From assembly GCF_004382795.1 (NCBI RefSeq), contig NZ_SMSG01000002.1, forward strand, positions 372,001 through 436,000: a stretch of 64,000 bases of DNA. The letters run 5' to 3'. How positions within the stretch are numbered: the stretch's first letter is position 1; every line of letters begins with the position of its first letter. This DNA comes from Cumulibacter soli (lineage in GTDB: Bacteria > Actinomycetota > Actinomycetes > Mycobacteriales > Antricoccaceae). The notes below the pieces were generated by a model that saw only the letters and a program-made list of their open reading frames with translations, was not told where the DNA came from and searched no databases. Below are positions 25,631 to 33,059 of the stretch, piece after piece. A program made the translations under genes and the position numbers.

Positions 25631-26572
25631 TTACTTCCCCGCTTTCGAGACGAACTCATCTATCTTTTCCACGACGCGATTCATACCGGCCTCATAGCCC
25701 GGCAGCACGTTAGCCATCTGGAAGAACGCGTGCATCTGACCGTCGGCCACCTCAAGGGCCACCTCATTACCGGCTGCCTGCAGCTTCTCGGCGTACTCCC
25801 GACCCTCATCGTGCAGCGGATCGCATTCGGCCAGCAGTACGAACGCCGGCGGCAGGTCGGCGAGGTTCTCGTGCCGGATAGGCGAAAGATCCGGGTGCTT
25901 ACGCTTCTCGACATCAGGCTCATAGTGGTCGAAGAACCACTCCATCGTCGGCTTCGCCAGAATCAACTGGTTCTGTTCCGCGTTATACGAGCCACGTTCC
26001 ATATCGCAATCAGTCACCGGGTACACCAGCACCTGGAAATCAATCTTCGGACCGCTGCGATCGCGCGAACGCTGAGTCATCACCGCGCTCAAATTCCCGC
26101 CCGCACTGTCGCCGGCAACAATCAACGGCGCACCATCCACAGCAAGCTCACCGCGATGCTGATCGACCCATTCCAACGCCGCATACGAGTCATCAACAGC
26201 AACCGGGAACCGGTACTCCGGAGCCTTGCGATAGTTCACCATCACCACAGTGCACCCACTGCGATCGACCAAATGCCGAGCAACCGTGTCGTACTGCAAG
26301 TCGATATCACCGAGCACCCAACCACCGCCGTGGTAATACACGATGATCGCTTTCGCCTCACCCTTCGGGCGCAGCACGCGGACCCGGAACTGCCCACCAT
26401 CGCCATCCAACTCGAGGTTCGTCACCTCGCCAACCTCAGGACCGGCCCCGCTCATACTCGCGAAGATCGGGCCGGTAAGCCGCGCCATTGCCGGGGTTTG
26501 CTCGTGCAAGGCGGGGCCACCACCCTCGGCCATAGTCGCCACAAATTGCTGAGAAGCTTCGTCTAACGCCAT
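25631..26572 (-). CDS. Alpha/beta hydrolase, hormone-sensitive lipase (HSL) family esterase
   Basis: 313 aa. HSL landmarks: oxyanion HGGGW in VYYHGGGWVLGD, nucleophile GDSAGG, acid in CDPLHDEG and the C-terminal His in GQMHAFFQM. I start at ATG 26572, which gives the normal family N-terminus; the frame continues to 26695 but adds an Arg-rich stretch through the promoter. A TTGACA - 17 bp - GACGAT promoter ends 6 nt before this ATG, so the message is probably leaderless. It is co-transcribed with the monooxygenase behind it. Confidence 0.9.
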   Translation of the reverse strand: MALDEASQQFVATMAEGGGPALHEQTPAMARLTGPIFASMSGAGPEVGEVTNLELDGDGGQFRVRVLRPKGEAKAIIVYYHGGGWVLGDIDLQYDTVARHLVDRSGCTVVMVNYRKAPEYRFPVAVDDSYAALEWVDQHRGELAVDGAPLIVAGDSAGGNLSAVMTQRSRDRSGPKIDFQVLVYPVTDCDMERGSYNAEQNQLILAKPTMEWFFDHYEPDVEKRKHPDLSPIRHENLADLPPAFVLLAECDPLHDEGREYAEKLQAAGNEVALEVADGQMHAFFQMANVLPGYEAGMNRVVEKIDEFVSKAGK

Positions 26573-26574
26573 GA

Positions 26575-26587
26575 TGTGATCGTCACA
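26575..26587. promoter_or_regulatory. 13-bp perfect palindrome over the esterase -10 region
   Basis: TGTGATCGTCACA is a perfect inverted repeat (TGTGA-N3-TCACA) 2 bp from the esterase start codon, covering the predicted -10 (26579-26584). A repressor bound here would block the operon. The regulator is not identified. Confidence 0.55.
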
Positions 26588-26607
26588 ACAGTTGATTCGT
26601 ATGTCAA
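26579..26607 (-). promoter_or_regulatory. Promoter of the esterase-monooxygenase operon
   Basis: Minus strand: consensus -35 TTGACA (26607-26602), 17-bp spacer, -10 GACGAT (26584-26579), then 6 nt to ATG 26572. The predicted start of transcription coincides with the start codon. Confidence 0.6.
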
Positions 26608-26710
26608 CACTTGTCCGCGGCTCGAGAACGACCAAAACGCGGTGACGCAAACGGGCCCTCGCGGCGTCGTCGAAACCAAGGGGTTGCGCCATCACACACG
26701 ATGACGTAAG

Positions 26711-26729
26711 TTTACTTAGGCTTACCTAA
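26711..26729. promoter_or_regulatory. Iron-box-like (IdeR/DtxR) site
   Basis: TTTACTTAGGCTTACCTAA matches the 19-bp IdeR/DtxR consensus TTAGGTTAGGCTAACCTAA at 15 positions. A weaker second match (about 12 of 19) starts at 26737. The pair lies about 140 bp upstream of the esterase ATG and downstream of lpdA. Confidence 0.45.
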
Positions 26730-26800
26730 TCGTCACTAAGGTTTGCCTCACCCCGCCGGGATGAGCGGGACGACGCACCCGTCTGGCCACGGTGTGTCTT

Positions 26801-26852
26801 TGAGCGGCTGGGGATTGCTCCTTCGCAGTCGGGAGTTCTCCCCAGCCCCTCA
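26801..26852 (-). terminator. Terminator-like hairpin after lpdA
   Basis: TGAGCGGCTGGGGA (26801-26814) pairs with TCCCCAGCCCCTCA (26839-26852) with one mismatch; the loop contains a further CTCC/GGAG pairing. It lies 5 bp beyond the lpdA stop codon. Confidence 0.7.
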
Positions 26853-26856
26853 GTTC

Positions 26857-28269
26857 TTAATCGAGGTCGTCATGTTCCATCAGTTGCCGCGCCGCCTCAC
26901 TGATCGATCCGGTGATGGACGGATACACGGCGAAAGTCTGCGCGACCTGCTGCACCGTAAGGCGGTGCTGGACCGCGATCGTGATCGGCATGATGAGTTC
27001 TGACGCATGTGGCGACACCACCACGCCACCAATGACGACACCGGTCGTCGGGCGGCAGTATAGCTTGATGAACCCGTCCTCCAGACCGGCCATCTTCGCC
27101 CGCGCGTTGGTGCGCAGCGGCAGTCGCATCATCCGCACGTCCATATCGCGGTCGTCAACCGTGCGTTCGCCGATACCGACAGTCGCGATCTCGGGATTCG
27201 TGAAGATATTCGAGGACACCGTCTTCAGTTGCAGCGGCGCGACGGCCTCGCCCAGCGAGTGCCACATCGCGATCCTGCCCTGCATCCCGGCGACCGAGGC
27301 CAACATCAGCACACCGGTGCAGTCGCCGGCGGCGTAGATACCCGGGACCGAGGTGCGCGATACGCGATCGACCTTGATGAACCCACCGTCATCCATACGT
27401 ACGCCGACCTGCTGCAGACCGAGATCGTCGGTGTTCGGCACTGACCCGACGGTCATCAAACAATGCGATCCCTCGATGATCCGCCCGTCGGCGAGTTCCA
27501 CGCGAACACCACTGCCGGTATTCGTGACTGATTTCGCCCGACCATGCGTCAGGATCGTCATCCCCCGGCGCGTAAACGTGTCTTCCAGCAGGCGGGCGGC
27601 GTCGCTGTCCTCGTGCGGTAGCACGCGGTCACGACTGGCGATCAAGGTGACGTTCGAGCCCATCTCCGTGTAGGCACTGGCGAACTCCGCGCCGGTCACA
27701 CCCGATCCGATCACGATCAAGTCGCTGGGCAGTTCCGGCAGGTCGTAGATCTGTCGCCAGTTCAGGATCCGGTCGCCATCCGGCACTGCGCCACCAACGA
27801 CCCGTGGCGAGGCGCCGGTGGCGATCAGGACCACGTCCGCGACCTCGACGTACGGTTCGGCATCCTCGGGCACGATCTGCACGGCATGCGTCGAGTGCTC
27901 CACCGTCTCGATCAGATGCGCCCGGCCGCGCACCACATTGACCTTCGTGCTCGCCAAGCCCGACGTCACATCGGCAAGTTGCGCTCGAGCGAGGTCCTTA
28001 ACCCGCTGGTACACGCGCGGGGCGTCGACGGTGATGGAGCCGTCCGGCATGTTGACGCCGAGCTTCTCGGCATGCCGGGTGTTCGATACGACCTCACTCG
28101 ACGCGATGAATGCCTTCGACGGTACGCAGTCGTAGTGCACGCAGGCACCACCGGGAGCATCCATATCGACAAGCGTCACTCTCGCGCCGAGCGAGTCCGC
28201 GACGTACGCCGATTCGTACCCGGCGGGACCCCCGCCGATGATCACGATGTTGGTCACGTCCAGGCTCAT
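26857..28269 (-). CDS. lpdA: NAD(P)H-quinone dehydrogenase / LpdA-type flavoprotein disulfide reductase
   Basis: 470 aa pyridine nucleotide-disulfide oxidoreductase. FAD motif GGGPAGYES near the N-terminus, then GGACVHYDCVPSK, where both cysteines of the CxxxxC redox pair are kept although the surrounding residues differ from true lipoamide dehydrogenase (GGTCLNVGCIPSK). The NAD motif is VIGSGVTGAEFA. The C-terminal active-site His-Glu pair is absent (VYPSITGSISE), as in M. tuberculosis LpdA (Rv3303c), which reduces quinones. The synteny with pmmB-upp-Rv3311 supports that assignment. GTG 28257 is an alternative start with better ribosome-site spacing. Confidence 0.85.
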   Translation of the reverse strand: MSLDVTNIVIIGGGPAGYESAYVADSLGARVTLVDMDAPGGACVHYDCVPSKAFIASSEVVSNTRHAEKLGVNMPDGSITVDAPRVYQRVKDLARAQLADVTSGLASTKVNVVRGRAHLIETVEHSTHAVQIVPEDAEPYVEVADVVLIATGASPRVVGGAVPDGDRILNWRQIYDLPELPSDLIVIGSGVTGAEFASAYTEMGSNVTLIASRDRVLPHEDSDAARLLEDTFTRRGMTILTHGRAKSVTNTGSGVRVELADGRIIEGSHCLMTVGSVPNTDDLGLQQVGVRMDDGGFIKVDRVSRTSVPGIYAAGDCTGVLMLASVAGMQGRIAMWHSLGEAVAPLQLKTVSSNIFTNPEIATVGIGERTVDDRDMDVRMMRLPLRTNARAKMAGLEDGFIKLYCRPTTGVVIGGVVVSPHASELIMPITIAVQHRLTVQQVAQTFAVYPSITGSISEAARQLMEHDDLD

Positions 28270-28324
28270 CCTTCGTCAATTCGGTGCGCGGATTCGTGCG
28301 CCCTCGATTGTCCCACGCGGGCGC

Positions 28325-28330
28325 TAGGCT
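28325..28330 (+). promoter_or_regulatory. -10 element of a probable leaderless promoter
   Basis: TAGGCT followed by 6 nt (GGTCGG) and the GTG start at 28337; no ribosome site is present. Confidence 0.55.
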
Positions 28331-28336
28331 GGTCGG

Positions 28337-28783
28337 GTGAGTCTCTACGCGGCCTACGGAGCGGAGATGGACCCCGAGCAGATGCTTGGGCGTTGTCCGC
28401 TCTCTCCCGTCGCCGGCACCGGTTGGCTACGCGGCTGGCGGCTGACGTTCGGCGGTGAGAAGCACGCTCCCGACGGTGCGCTGTGCACGATCGTGCCGGA
28501 CGAAGTCGGCGCGGTATTCGTCGCGCTGTATGACATCGCCGAGTTCGACGCGGCAGCACTGGACGAGTGGATGCAGGTGCCTAGCGCGCTCTATCGACGG
28601 ATACGGATCCGGGTACACGATGGCGCGCGCGATGTCGCGGCATGGACCCACGTGCTGGATGTGCACGAGGGCGGATTGCCCTCACTACCGACGCTGCAGA
28701 TGATCGCGCATGCTGCCGAGGTCGCCGGCGCCCCCGACGATTACGTGGCCTCGCTGCGCAACCGGCCCACGGCCGGGCTATAA
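28337..28783 (+). CDS. Gamma-glutamylcyclotransferase-fold protein
   Basis: 148 aa. It starts SLYAAYGAEMDPEQMLGRCP, the GGCT/AIG2-like glycine loop (usually YGSNM) with Ala-Glu in place of Ser-Asn. ALYDIAEFDAAALDEWM follows the usual V-Y-x-L-x-x-x-D pattern. The fold cyclises gamma-glutamyl dipeptides in some members, but many bacterial ones have unknown substrates. It is divergent from lpdA, as with the Rv3304 gene next to Rv3303c in mycobacteria. Probable leaderless GTG start. Confidence 0.8.
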   Translation: MSLYAAYGAEMDPEQMLGRCPLSPVAGTGWLRGWRLTFGGEKHAPDGALCTIVPDEVGAVFVALYDIAEFDAAALDEWMQVPSALYRRIRIRVHDGARDVAAWTHVLDVHEGGLPSLPTLQMIAHAAEVAGAPDDYVASLRNRPTAGL

Positions 28784-28910
28784 CTCGCTATAGGAACGCT
28801 TGCCGGCCGCCGATGGTCGTATCGACATGCATCCAGCGTTGCGGCGTGCCGAGGAGCACACGTTTCATCAGTCGCTGCAACAATGGGACCAGCCCACCTA
28901 CGGAAGAGCG

Positions 28911-30455
28911 ATGACCGATACCGAAGACGAGCAGCCCGGCGCGGCGCCGAGCCGTTCCGTGAGCGCTGCCGATAGCGCGCGCACGGACCGCTCCGGCGAT
29001 CAGTCGTCCTCGCCCGCGCCCGATCAGCGCCTGCTCGCGAATCGCTATCGCCTCGACTCGCTGCTCGGTCGCGGTTCGATGGGGGCGGTATGGAAAGCGC
29101 TGGACGTCGTCCTCGGGCGCTCGGTCGCGGTGAAGGAAGTCCTACTGCCGCCCACCCAGTCCGATGAGGAGAACGACGTCGCTCGCGAGCGCGCGCTACG
29201 CGAAGCCCGTTCCATCGCCGCACTGTCGCATCCGAATGTGGTGACGCTGTACGACGTCGTCGAGGACGACGGACGTCCGTGGGTAGTGATGGAACTCGTA
29301 CCCGCCAAGAATCTGGCCGAGATCCTCAAGGACGAAGGCACCCTGCAACCGGCCGAGGCCGCCCGCATCGGGCTGGCGGTGCTTGCTGCACTCATCTCGG
29401 CACACGAGGTCGGAATCACCCACCGCGATGTGAAGCCGGGCAACATCCTGGTCTCCCCCGACGGCCGGGTGAAGCTGGCGGACTTCGGGATTTCGCGTCG
29501 AGCCGAAGACTCCGCGCTGACCCGAACCGGCCTGATGGTCGGATCCCCGTCCTACATCGCGCCCGAGGTCGCGCGCGGCCGCGCTGCAACCAGCGCGGCG
29601 GACATGTGGGGTTTGGGCGCGACACTGCAGTGCGCCGTCGAAGGAACCCCACCGTTCGATCTCGGCGACCCGGTCGCGACGCTGACCGCCGTCGTCGGTG
29701 ATGCGGCGAGACCCGCACCGCACGCCGGACCGCTCCAACCGATCATCACCGCGATGCTGCAGAAGGATCCGCGGGAGCGGATGCGCCCCGATGAGGCCAA
29801 GCGGGCGCTGCAGGAAGTCGTCGCCAGCCGCCCGGCGCCCCGGCCCACGTACGCCCCGCCGTCCGGTCCACTGGCCTCGACCACGATGGCGGCACCGCAA
29901 CAGCGGGCTCGCGTTAACCACCCGGCGCCCGCACCGCCTCCTAACCCTCAACCCAATGACCCGCGCTCAAACCCCGCCCTGGCGACCCGCCGCGTCGACC
30001 CCCGTCAACTCGCCGCACAGGCGCCCTGGGCCGGGGGTTACCCGCCGAGCGGGCAGACCGGTTTCCGGCCCACCCAACCGGCATCAGGACCGCGGCCAAC
30101 GCAGCCGGGGCCACACTCTCGCCCACCGAGCCCGATGCCCACCAGCGGGCCGATCCGCAACGGCGCGCCGTACGCCCCGAACAGCCGCACGCACCACGCC
30201 TCGAGCATCAGCACGTCCCGTCGCGGTTGGAACAACCCGTGGATCGCCGGCCTCATCGGGTTACTTATCGCGGTCCTGATCGGCACCATCGCCATCATCT
30301 GGATCTCCAACGAGAAATCCTCCAGCGGCAACCCGCTACCGAGCGAGATCGTCGACTCGCCGCAGCCGTCCTCGGTCAAGGTAGGCGGTGGTTCGGTCCA
30401 GGAGCCCCCACTTAAGGATCTAACCTCCTCGATCGATGTCGCCACGCCACGGTGA
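28911..30455 (+). CDS. Transmembrane serine/threonine protein kinase
   Basis: 514 aa. Kinase domain about residues 45-300: GRGSMGAVWKA glycine loop, AVKEV lysine, catalytic THRDVKPGN, DFG in LADFGIS and the PSYIAPEVARG activation segment. A Pro/Ala/Gln-rich juxtamembrane linker (about 300-435) leads to one membrane helix (about 444-465) and a short extracytoplasmic tail of about 45 residues with no PASTA domain. ATG 28911 has GGAAGAG upstream; the frame is open 111 bp further but without a ribosome site. It is probably a signalling kinase; no partner phosphatase is in the window. Confidence 0.93.
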   Translation: MTDTEDEQPGAAPSRSVSAADSARTDRSGDQSSSPAPDQRLLANRYRLDSLLGRGSMGAVWKALDVVLGRSVAVKEVLLPPTQSDEENDVARERALREARSIAALSHPNVVTLYDVVEDDGRPWVVMELVPAKNLAEILKDEGTLQPAEAARIGLAVLAALISAHEVGITHRDVKPGNILVSPDGRVKLADFGISRRAEDSALTRTGLMVGSPSYIAPEVARGRAATSAADMWGLGATLQCAVEGTPPFDLGDPVATLTAVVGDAARPAPHAGPLQPIITAMLQKDPRERMRPDEAKRALQEVVASRPAPRPTYAPPSGPLASTTMAAPQQRARVNHPAPAPPPNPQPNDPRSNPALATRRVDPRQLAAQAPWAGGYPPSGQTGFRPTQPASGPRPTQPGPHSRPPSPMPTSGPIRNGAPYAPNSRTHHASSISTSRRGWNNPWIAGLIGLLIAVLIGTIAIIWISNEKSSSGNPLPSEIVDSPQPSSVKVGGGSVQEPPLKDLTSSIDVATPR

Positions 30456-30462
30456 CGTCGCG

Positions 30463-32094
30463 ATGACCGATGCCCTGCGCGCCCAGGTCGAGGCGTGGAT
30501 CGCCGACGATCCAGATCCGGCAACCCGAGCCGAACTCACCGAGTTGTTGGCCGCGTTGCCGGCGAGTGCGGCTGAACTGGCCGACCGGTTCAGTACAGCG
30601 CTTCAATTCGGCACCGCAGGGCTGCGTGGTCCGCTGCGCGCCGGTCCGAACGGCATGAACCGAGCCGTGGTCGCGAGGGCCGCTGCCGGGCTCGCACGCT
30701 ACCTGGATACCGCGGCGATCGATGGCCCCGTAGTGATCGGGTTTGACGCCCGGTACGGCTCGCGCCGCTTCGCTCACGACACTGCCGAGATTGTCGCCGG
30801 CACCGGTCGTACCGCGCTGATCATGCCGCGCGAACTGCCCACGCCAACGCTCGCGTACGCGACCCGCGAACTTGCCGCGGCCGCGGGAGTTATGGTCACC
30901 GCCTCGCACAACCCGCCCAGCGACAACGGCTACAAGGTGTACCTCGGCGGGCCGGCCGGGCGCAATGCGCAGATCGTGCCGCCGGCAGACGCGGATATCT
31001 CCGAGTTCATCGCGCAAGTCGACGCCGTCACCGCCCTGCCACGATCCATGCACTACGACGTCCTTTCCGACGAGGTCTATCAACGATTCGTTCAGGCCGC
31101 GGCCGATGTGGCGGCACCGGATTCACCGCGCGCGATCAGGGTTGCCGCGACAGCGTTGCACGGCGTCGGTGGTCAGGCGCTGCACGATGCGTTCACGCTC
31201 GCTGGTTTCGCGGCGCCGATCGTCGTCGCGCACCAGCAGCGGCCGAATCCGGAGTTCGGCGGGATCCCCTTCCCCAACCCCGAAGAGCCTGGGGTGCTGG
31301 ACGATCTACTCGCACTCGCGATCGATGAACGCGCTGATCTGGCGATAGCGAACGATCCGGACGCCGACCGATGTGCCCTCGCCGCGCCGATGCGTGGTGG
31401 CTGGCGACAGTTAAGTGGCGATGAACTTGGCGTGTTACTTGCCGACCACCTCATGCGTCGCGGCGCTCGCGGGACCTACGCGAGCACGATCGTGTCCTCG
31501 TCGATGCTGGGCGCACTCTGCACCCGCCGCGGCGTGCCGTACGCCGCCACCCTTACCGGGTTCAAATGGATCGTTCGCGCCGACGACCGCACCGGCCAAC
31601 CACTTTGTTTCGGTTACGAGGAGGCCATCGGGTACGCCGTCGACCCGGCGTCGGTCAACGACAAGGACGGGATCTCCGCGGCTGTCCTGAGCGCCGAACT
31701 CGCCGCCGGGCTGAAGGCAGCCGGATCCTCGATACAGCAGCGATTGGACGAGTTGTACGCCGAAGTCGGCTACCACCACACCACCCAAGTCTCGATGCGG
31801 GTACGGGACCTGAGCATCATCACCGACGTGATGCGACGACTGCGTGCCGCACCGCCGTCTGCCCTTGGCCAGTGGCCGGTCGAGGTCGAGGATCTGCTCG
31901 GGCAGACCGATGCGCTGATCATCCGCGGTGACGGCGTACGAGTGGTGATCCGACCTTCGGGAACCGAACCGAAACTGAAGGCTTACCTGGAGGTCGTCGT
32001 ACCGCCGGGCGGTACGAGCGTCGCGCGCACCGAAGAACTCGCGAGGGCACAGATGAGCGCGTTGCGTACCGAGGTCACCGCGCTCATATCGTGA
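30463..32094 (+). CDS. Phospho-sugar mutase (PmmB/PgcA-type alpha-D-phosphohexomutase)
   Basis: 543 aa. FGTAGLRGPLRAGPNGMNRA is the N-terminal sugar-mutase motif; the phosphoserine loop is TASHNPPSDNGYKVY; the metal loop is DPDADRCALA; the sugar-specificity loop is CFGYEEAIGYAVDP; the phosphate-binding C-domain is IRPSGTEPKLKAY. It interconverts 1- and 6- (or 1- and 5-) sugar phosphates. ATG 30463 lies 8 bp after the kinase stop; an alternative ATG at 30436 would overlap the kinase gene. Position before upp matches mycobacterial pmmB (Rv3308). Substrate (glucose, mannose or ribose phosphate) is not settled by the sequence. Confidence 0.92.
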   Translation: MTDALRAQVEAWIADDPDPATRAELTELLAALPASAAELADRFSTALQFGTAGLRGPLRAGPNGMNRAVVARAAAGLARYLDTAAIDGPVVIGFDARYGSRRFAHDTAEIVAGTGRTALIMPRELPTPTLAYATRELAAAAGVMVTASHNPPSDNGYKVYLGGPAGRNAQIVPPADADISEFIAQVDAVTALPRSMHYDVLSDEVYQRFVQAAADVAAPDSPRAIRVAATALHGVGGQALHDAFTLAGFAAPIVVAHQQRPNPEFGGIPFPNPEEPGVLDDLLALAIDERADLAIANDPDADRCALAAPMRGGWRQLSGDELGVLLADHLMRRGARGTYASTIVSSSMLGALCTRRGVPYAATLTGFKWIVRADDRTGQPLCFGYEEAIGYAVDPASVNDKDGISAAVLSAELAAGLKAAGSSIQQRLDELYAEVGYHHTTQVSMRVRDLSIITDVMRRLRAAPPSALGQWPVEVEDLLGQTDALIIRGDGVRVVIRPSGTEPKLKAYLEVVVPPGGTSVARTEELARAQMSALRTEVTALIS

Positions 32095-32224
32095 TGCCAC
32101 GCGCACCATCCAAGGCGGCGCTCCCCGAGCGCAGGGGCTCCTGGCTCGAGCGAACCTCGGCACGGCGCTGCACGCGGGCGCATCCCCGAGCGAGGGGGTA
32201 ATGGCCAGCCGTGGTGGACGGGTT

Positions 32225-32252
32225 CGAGGGTGGGGAAATTTCCCCGCCCTCG
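32225..32252. terminator. Bidirectional terminator between the phosphohexomutase and upp
   Basis: 28-bp near-perfect palindrome (14-bp arms) centred on GGGGAAATTTCCCC and flanked by CGAGGG/CCCTCG, with one G-T pair. It separates two converging genes. Confidence 0.65.
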
Positions 32253-32295
32253 GCAGCGAAGTCCACGCTTGATTGCGCGTCCCGCCGCCGATCGC

Positions 32296-32919
32296 CTATA
32301 CCGCACCGAACTGTCGGTCGCCGGCGTCACCGAGTCCCGGTACGATGAACCCGCGCTGATCAAGTCGCTCATCGATCGCCGCGGTCACTAGATGCAGTTC
32401 GATGCCGGACTGTTCGATAGCGCGTACCCCCTCCGGGGCCGCGAGTACGCATACGCAGGTGATCGGTCCAGCCCCGCGTGATTGCACCAGTTCGACGGCG
32501 CGCAACAACGATCCACCCGTGGCCAGCATCGGATCGAGCAGGTACACCTCACGCCCGGCCAACGACTCCGGCAGGGATTCCAGGTAGGCGCTCGGTTGCA
32601 AGGTGGACTCATCGCGGGCCAAACCGACGAATCCCATCTGGGCTTGCGGTAGCAACTCCAGTGCCGCGTCGACCATGCCGAGTCCGGCGCGCAGCACCGG
32701 CACCAGGAGCGGGCTATTGGCCACCTGAGCGCCTGAGGTTTCCGCGACCGGGGTGTGCAGGTGCACCGGGCGAACCGTGAGATCGCGGGCAGCCTCGTAC
32801 ACGAGCATTCGGGTGAGCTCGCGTAGCGCGGCCCGGAACTGTGACGGCGCCGTACCGGCGTCCCGAATCGTGCTCAAACGGACGGCGGCAAGCGGATGGG
32901 AGACAACTGTCGTCAGCAC
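32296..32919 (-). CDS. upp: Uracil phosphoribosyltransferase
   Basis: 207 aa, the standard length from GTG 32919. Near the N-terminus VSHPLAAVRLSTIRD, then VPVLRAGLGMVD, the PRPP-binding loop YLLDPMLATGGS and the uracil-binding FIVPGLGDAGDRQFG end. It converts uracil and PRPP to UMP for pyrimidine salvage. TAGGCT lies 7 nt before the GTG, so the message is likely leaderless; the 21-codon upstream extension of the frame is rejected. The neighbouring cdd gene supplies the same salvage pathway. Confidence 0.95.
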   Translation of the reverse strand: MLTTVVSHPLAAVRLSTIRDAGTAPSQFRAALRELTRMLVYEAARDLTVRPVHLHTPVAETSGAQVANSPLLVPVLRAGLGMVDAALELLPQAQMGFVGLARDESTLQPSAYLESLPESLAGREVYLLDPMLATGGSLLRAVELVQSRGAGPITCVCVLAAPEGVRAIEQSGIELHLVTAAIDERLDQRGFIVPGLGDAGDRQFGAV

Positions 32920-32926
32920 GCGGGTA

Positions 32927-32932
32927 AGCCTA
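32927..32932 (-). promoter_or_regulatory. -10 element of a probable leaderless upp promoter
   Basis: TAGGCT on the minus strand, 7 nt before GTG 32919; the start it implies gives the usual Upp length. Confidence 0.55.
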
Positions 32933-33013
32933 CTGGGCCGGGTAATTGAGGCTGCCATACTTCGCCGGAGGTGAAAACTCACCGCTGTGCGGCGCGAGCA
33001 TCGGTGGAGTCGC

Positions 33014-33019
33014 TAGAGT
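33014..33019 (+). promoter_or_regulatory. -10 element before a short leader ORF
   Basis: TAGAGT followed by 7 nt (GGCACCC) and a GTG at 33027, the same spacing as the other leaderless starts in this window. Confidence 0.5.
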
Positions 33020-33026
33020 GGCACCC

Positions 33027-33059
33027 GTGACTTTTCACCAGTTGAGGGGTAATCGATGA
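33027..33059 (+). CDS. Possible leaderless 10-codon leader peptide overlapping the next gene
   Basis: GTG-initiated frame encoding VTFHQLRGNR then TGA. The GTG sits at the predicted transcription start of TAGAGT (33014-33019), and the TGA overlaps the ATG of the downstream gene (ATGA, 33056-33059). The downstream ribosome site GAGGGG is inside this mini-ORF. Ribosomes loading leaderlessly at 33027 would terminate on the next start codon, giving translational coupling. Size alone makes this uncertain. Confidence 0.4.
   Translation: MTFHQLRGNR

Noticed and set aside
24014-26566. 850-codon plus-strand frame opposite the monooxygenase and esterase genes
   Set aside because: It mirrors two genes with clear motifs; its translation is Arg/Val/His-rich with no domain. 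Long antisense frames are expected at this GC content.
26573-26695. N-terminal 41-residue extension of the esterase
   Set aside because: Covers a consensus promoter, is Arg-rich and unlike the HSL family N-terminus.
32084-32266. 60-codon minus-strand frame between the phosphohexomutase and upp
   Set aside because: Translation of GC-rich repeats and a terminator palindrome, no start signals.
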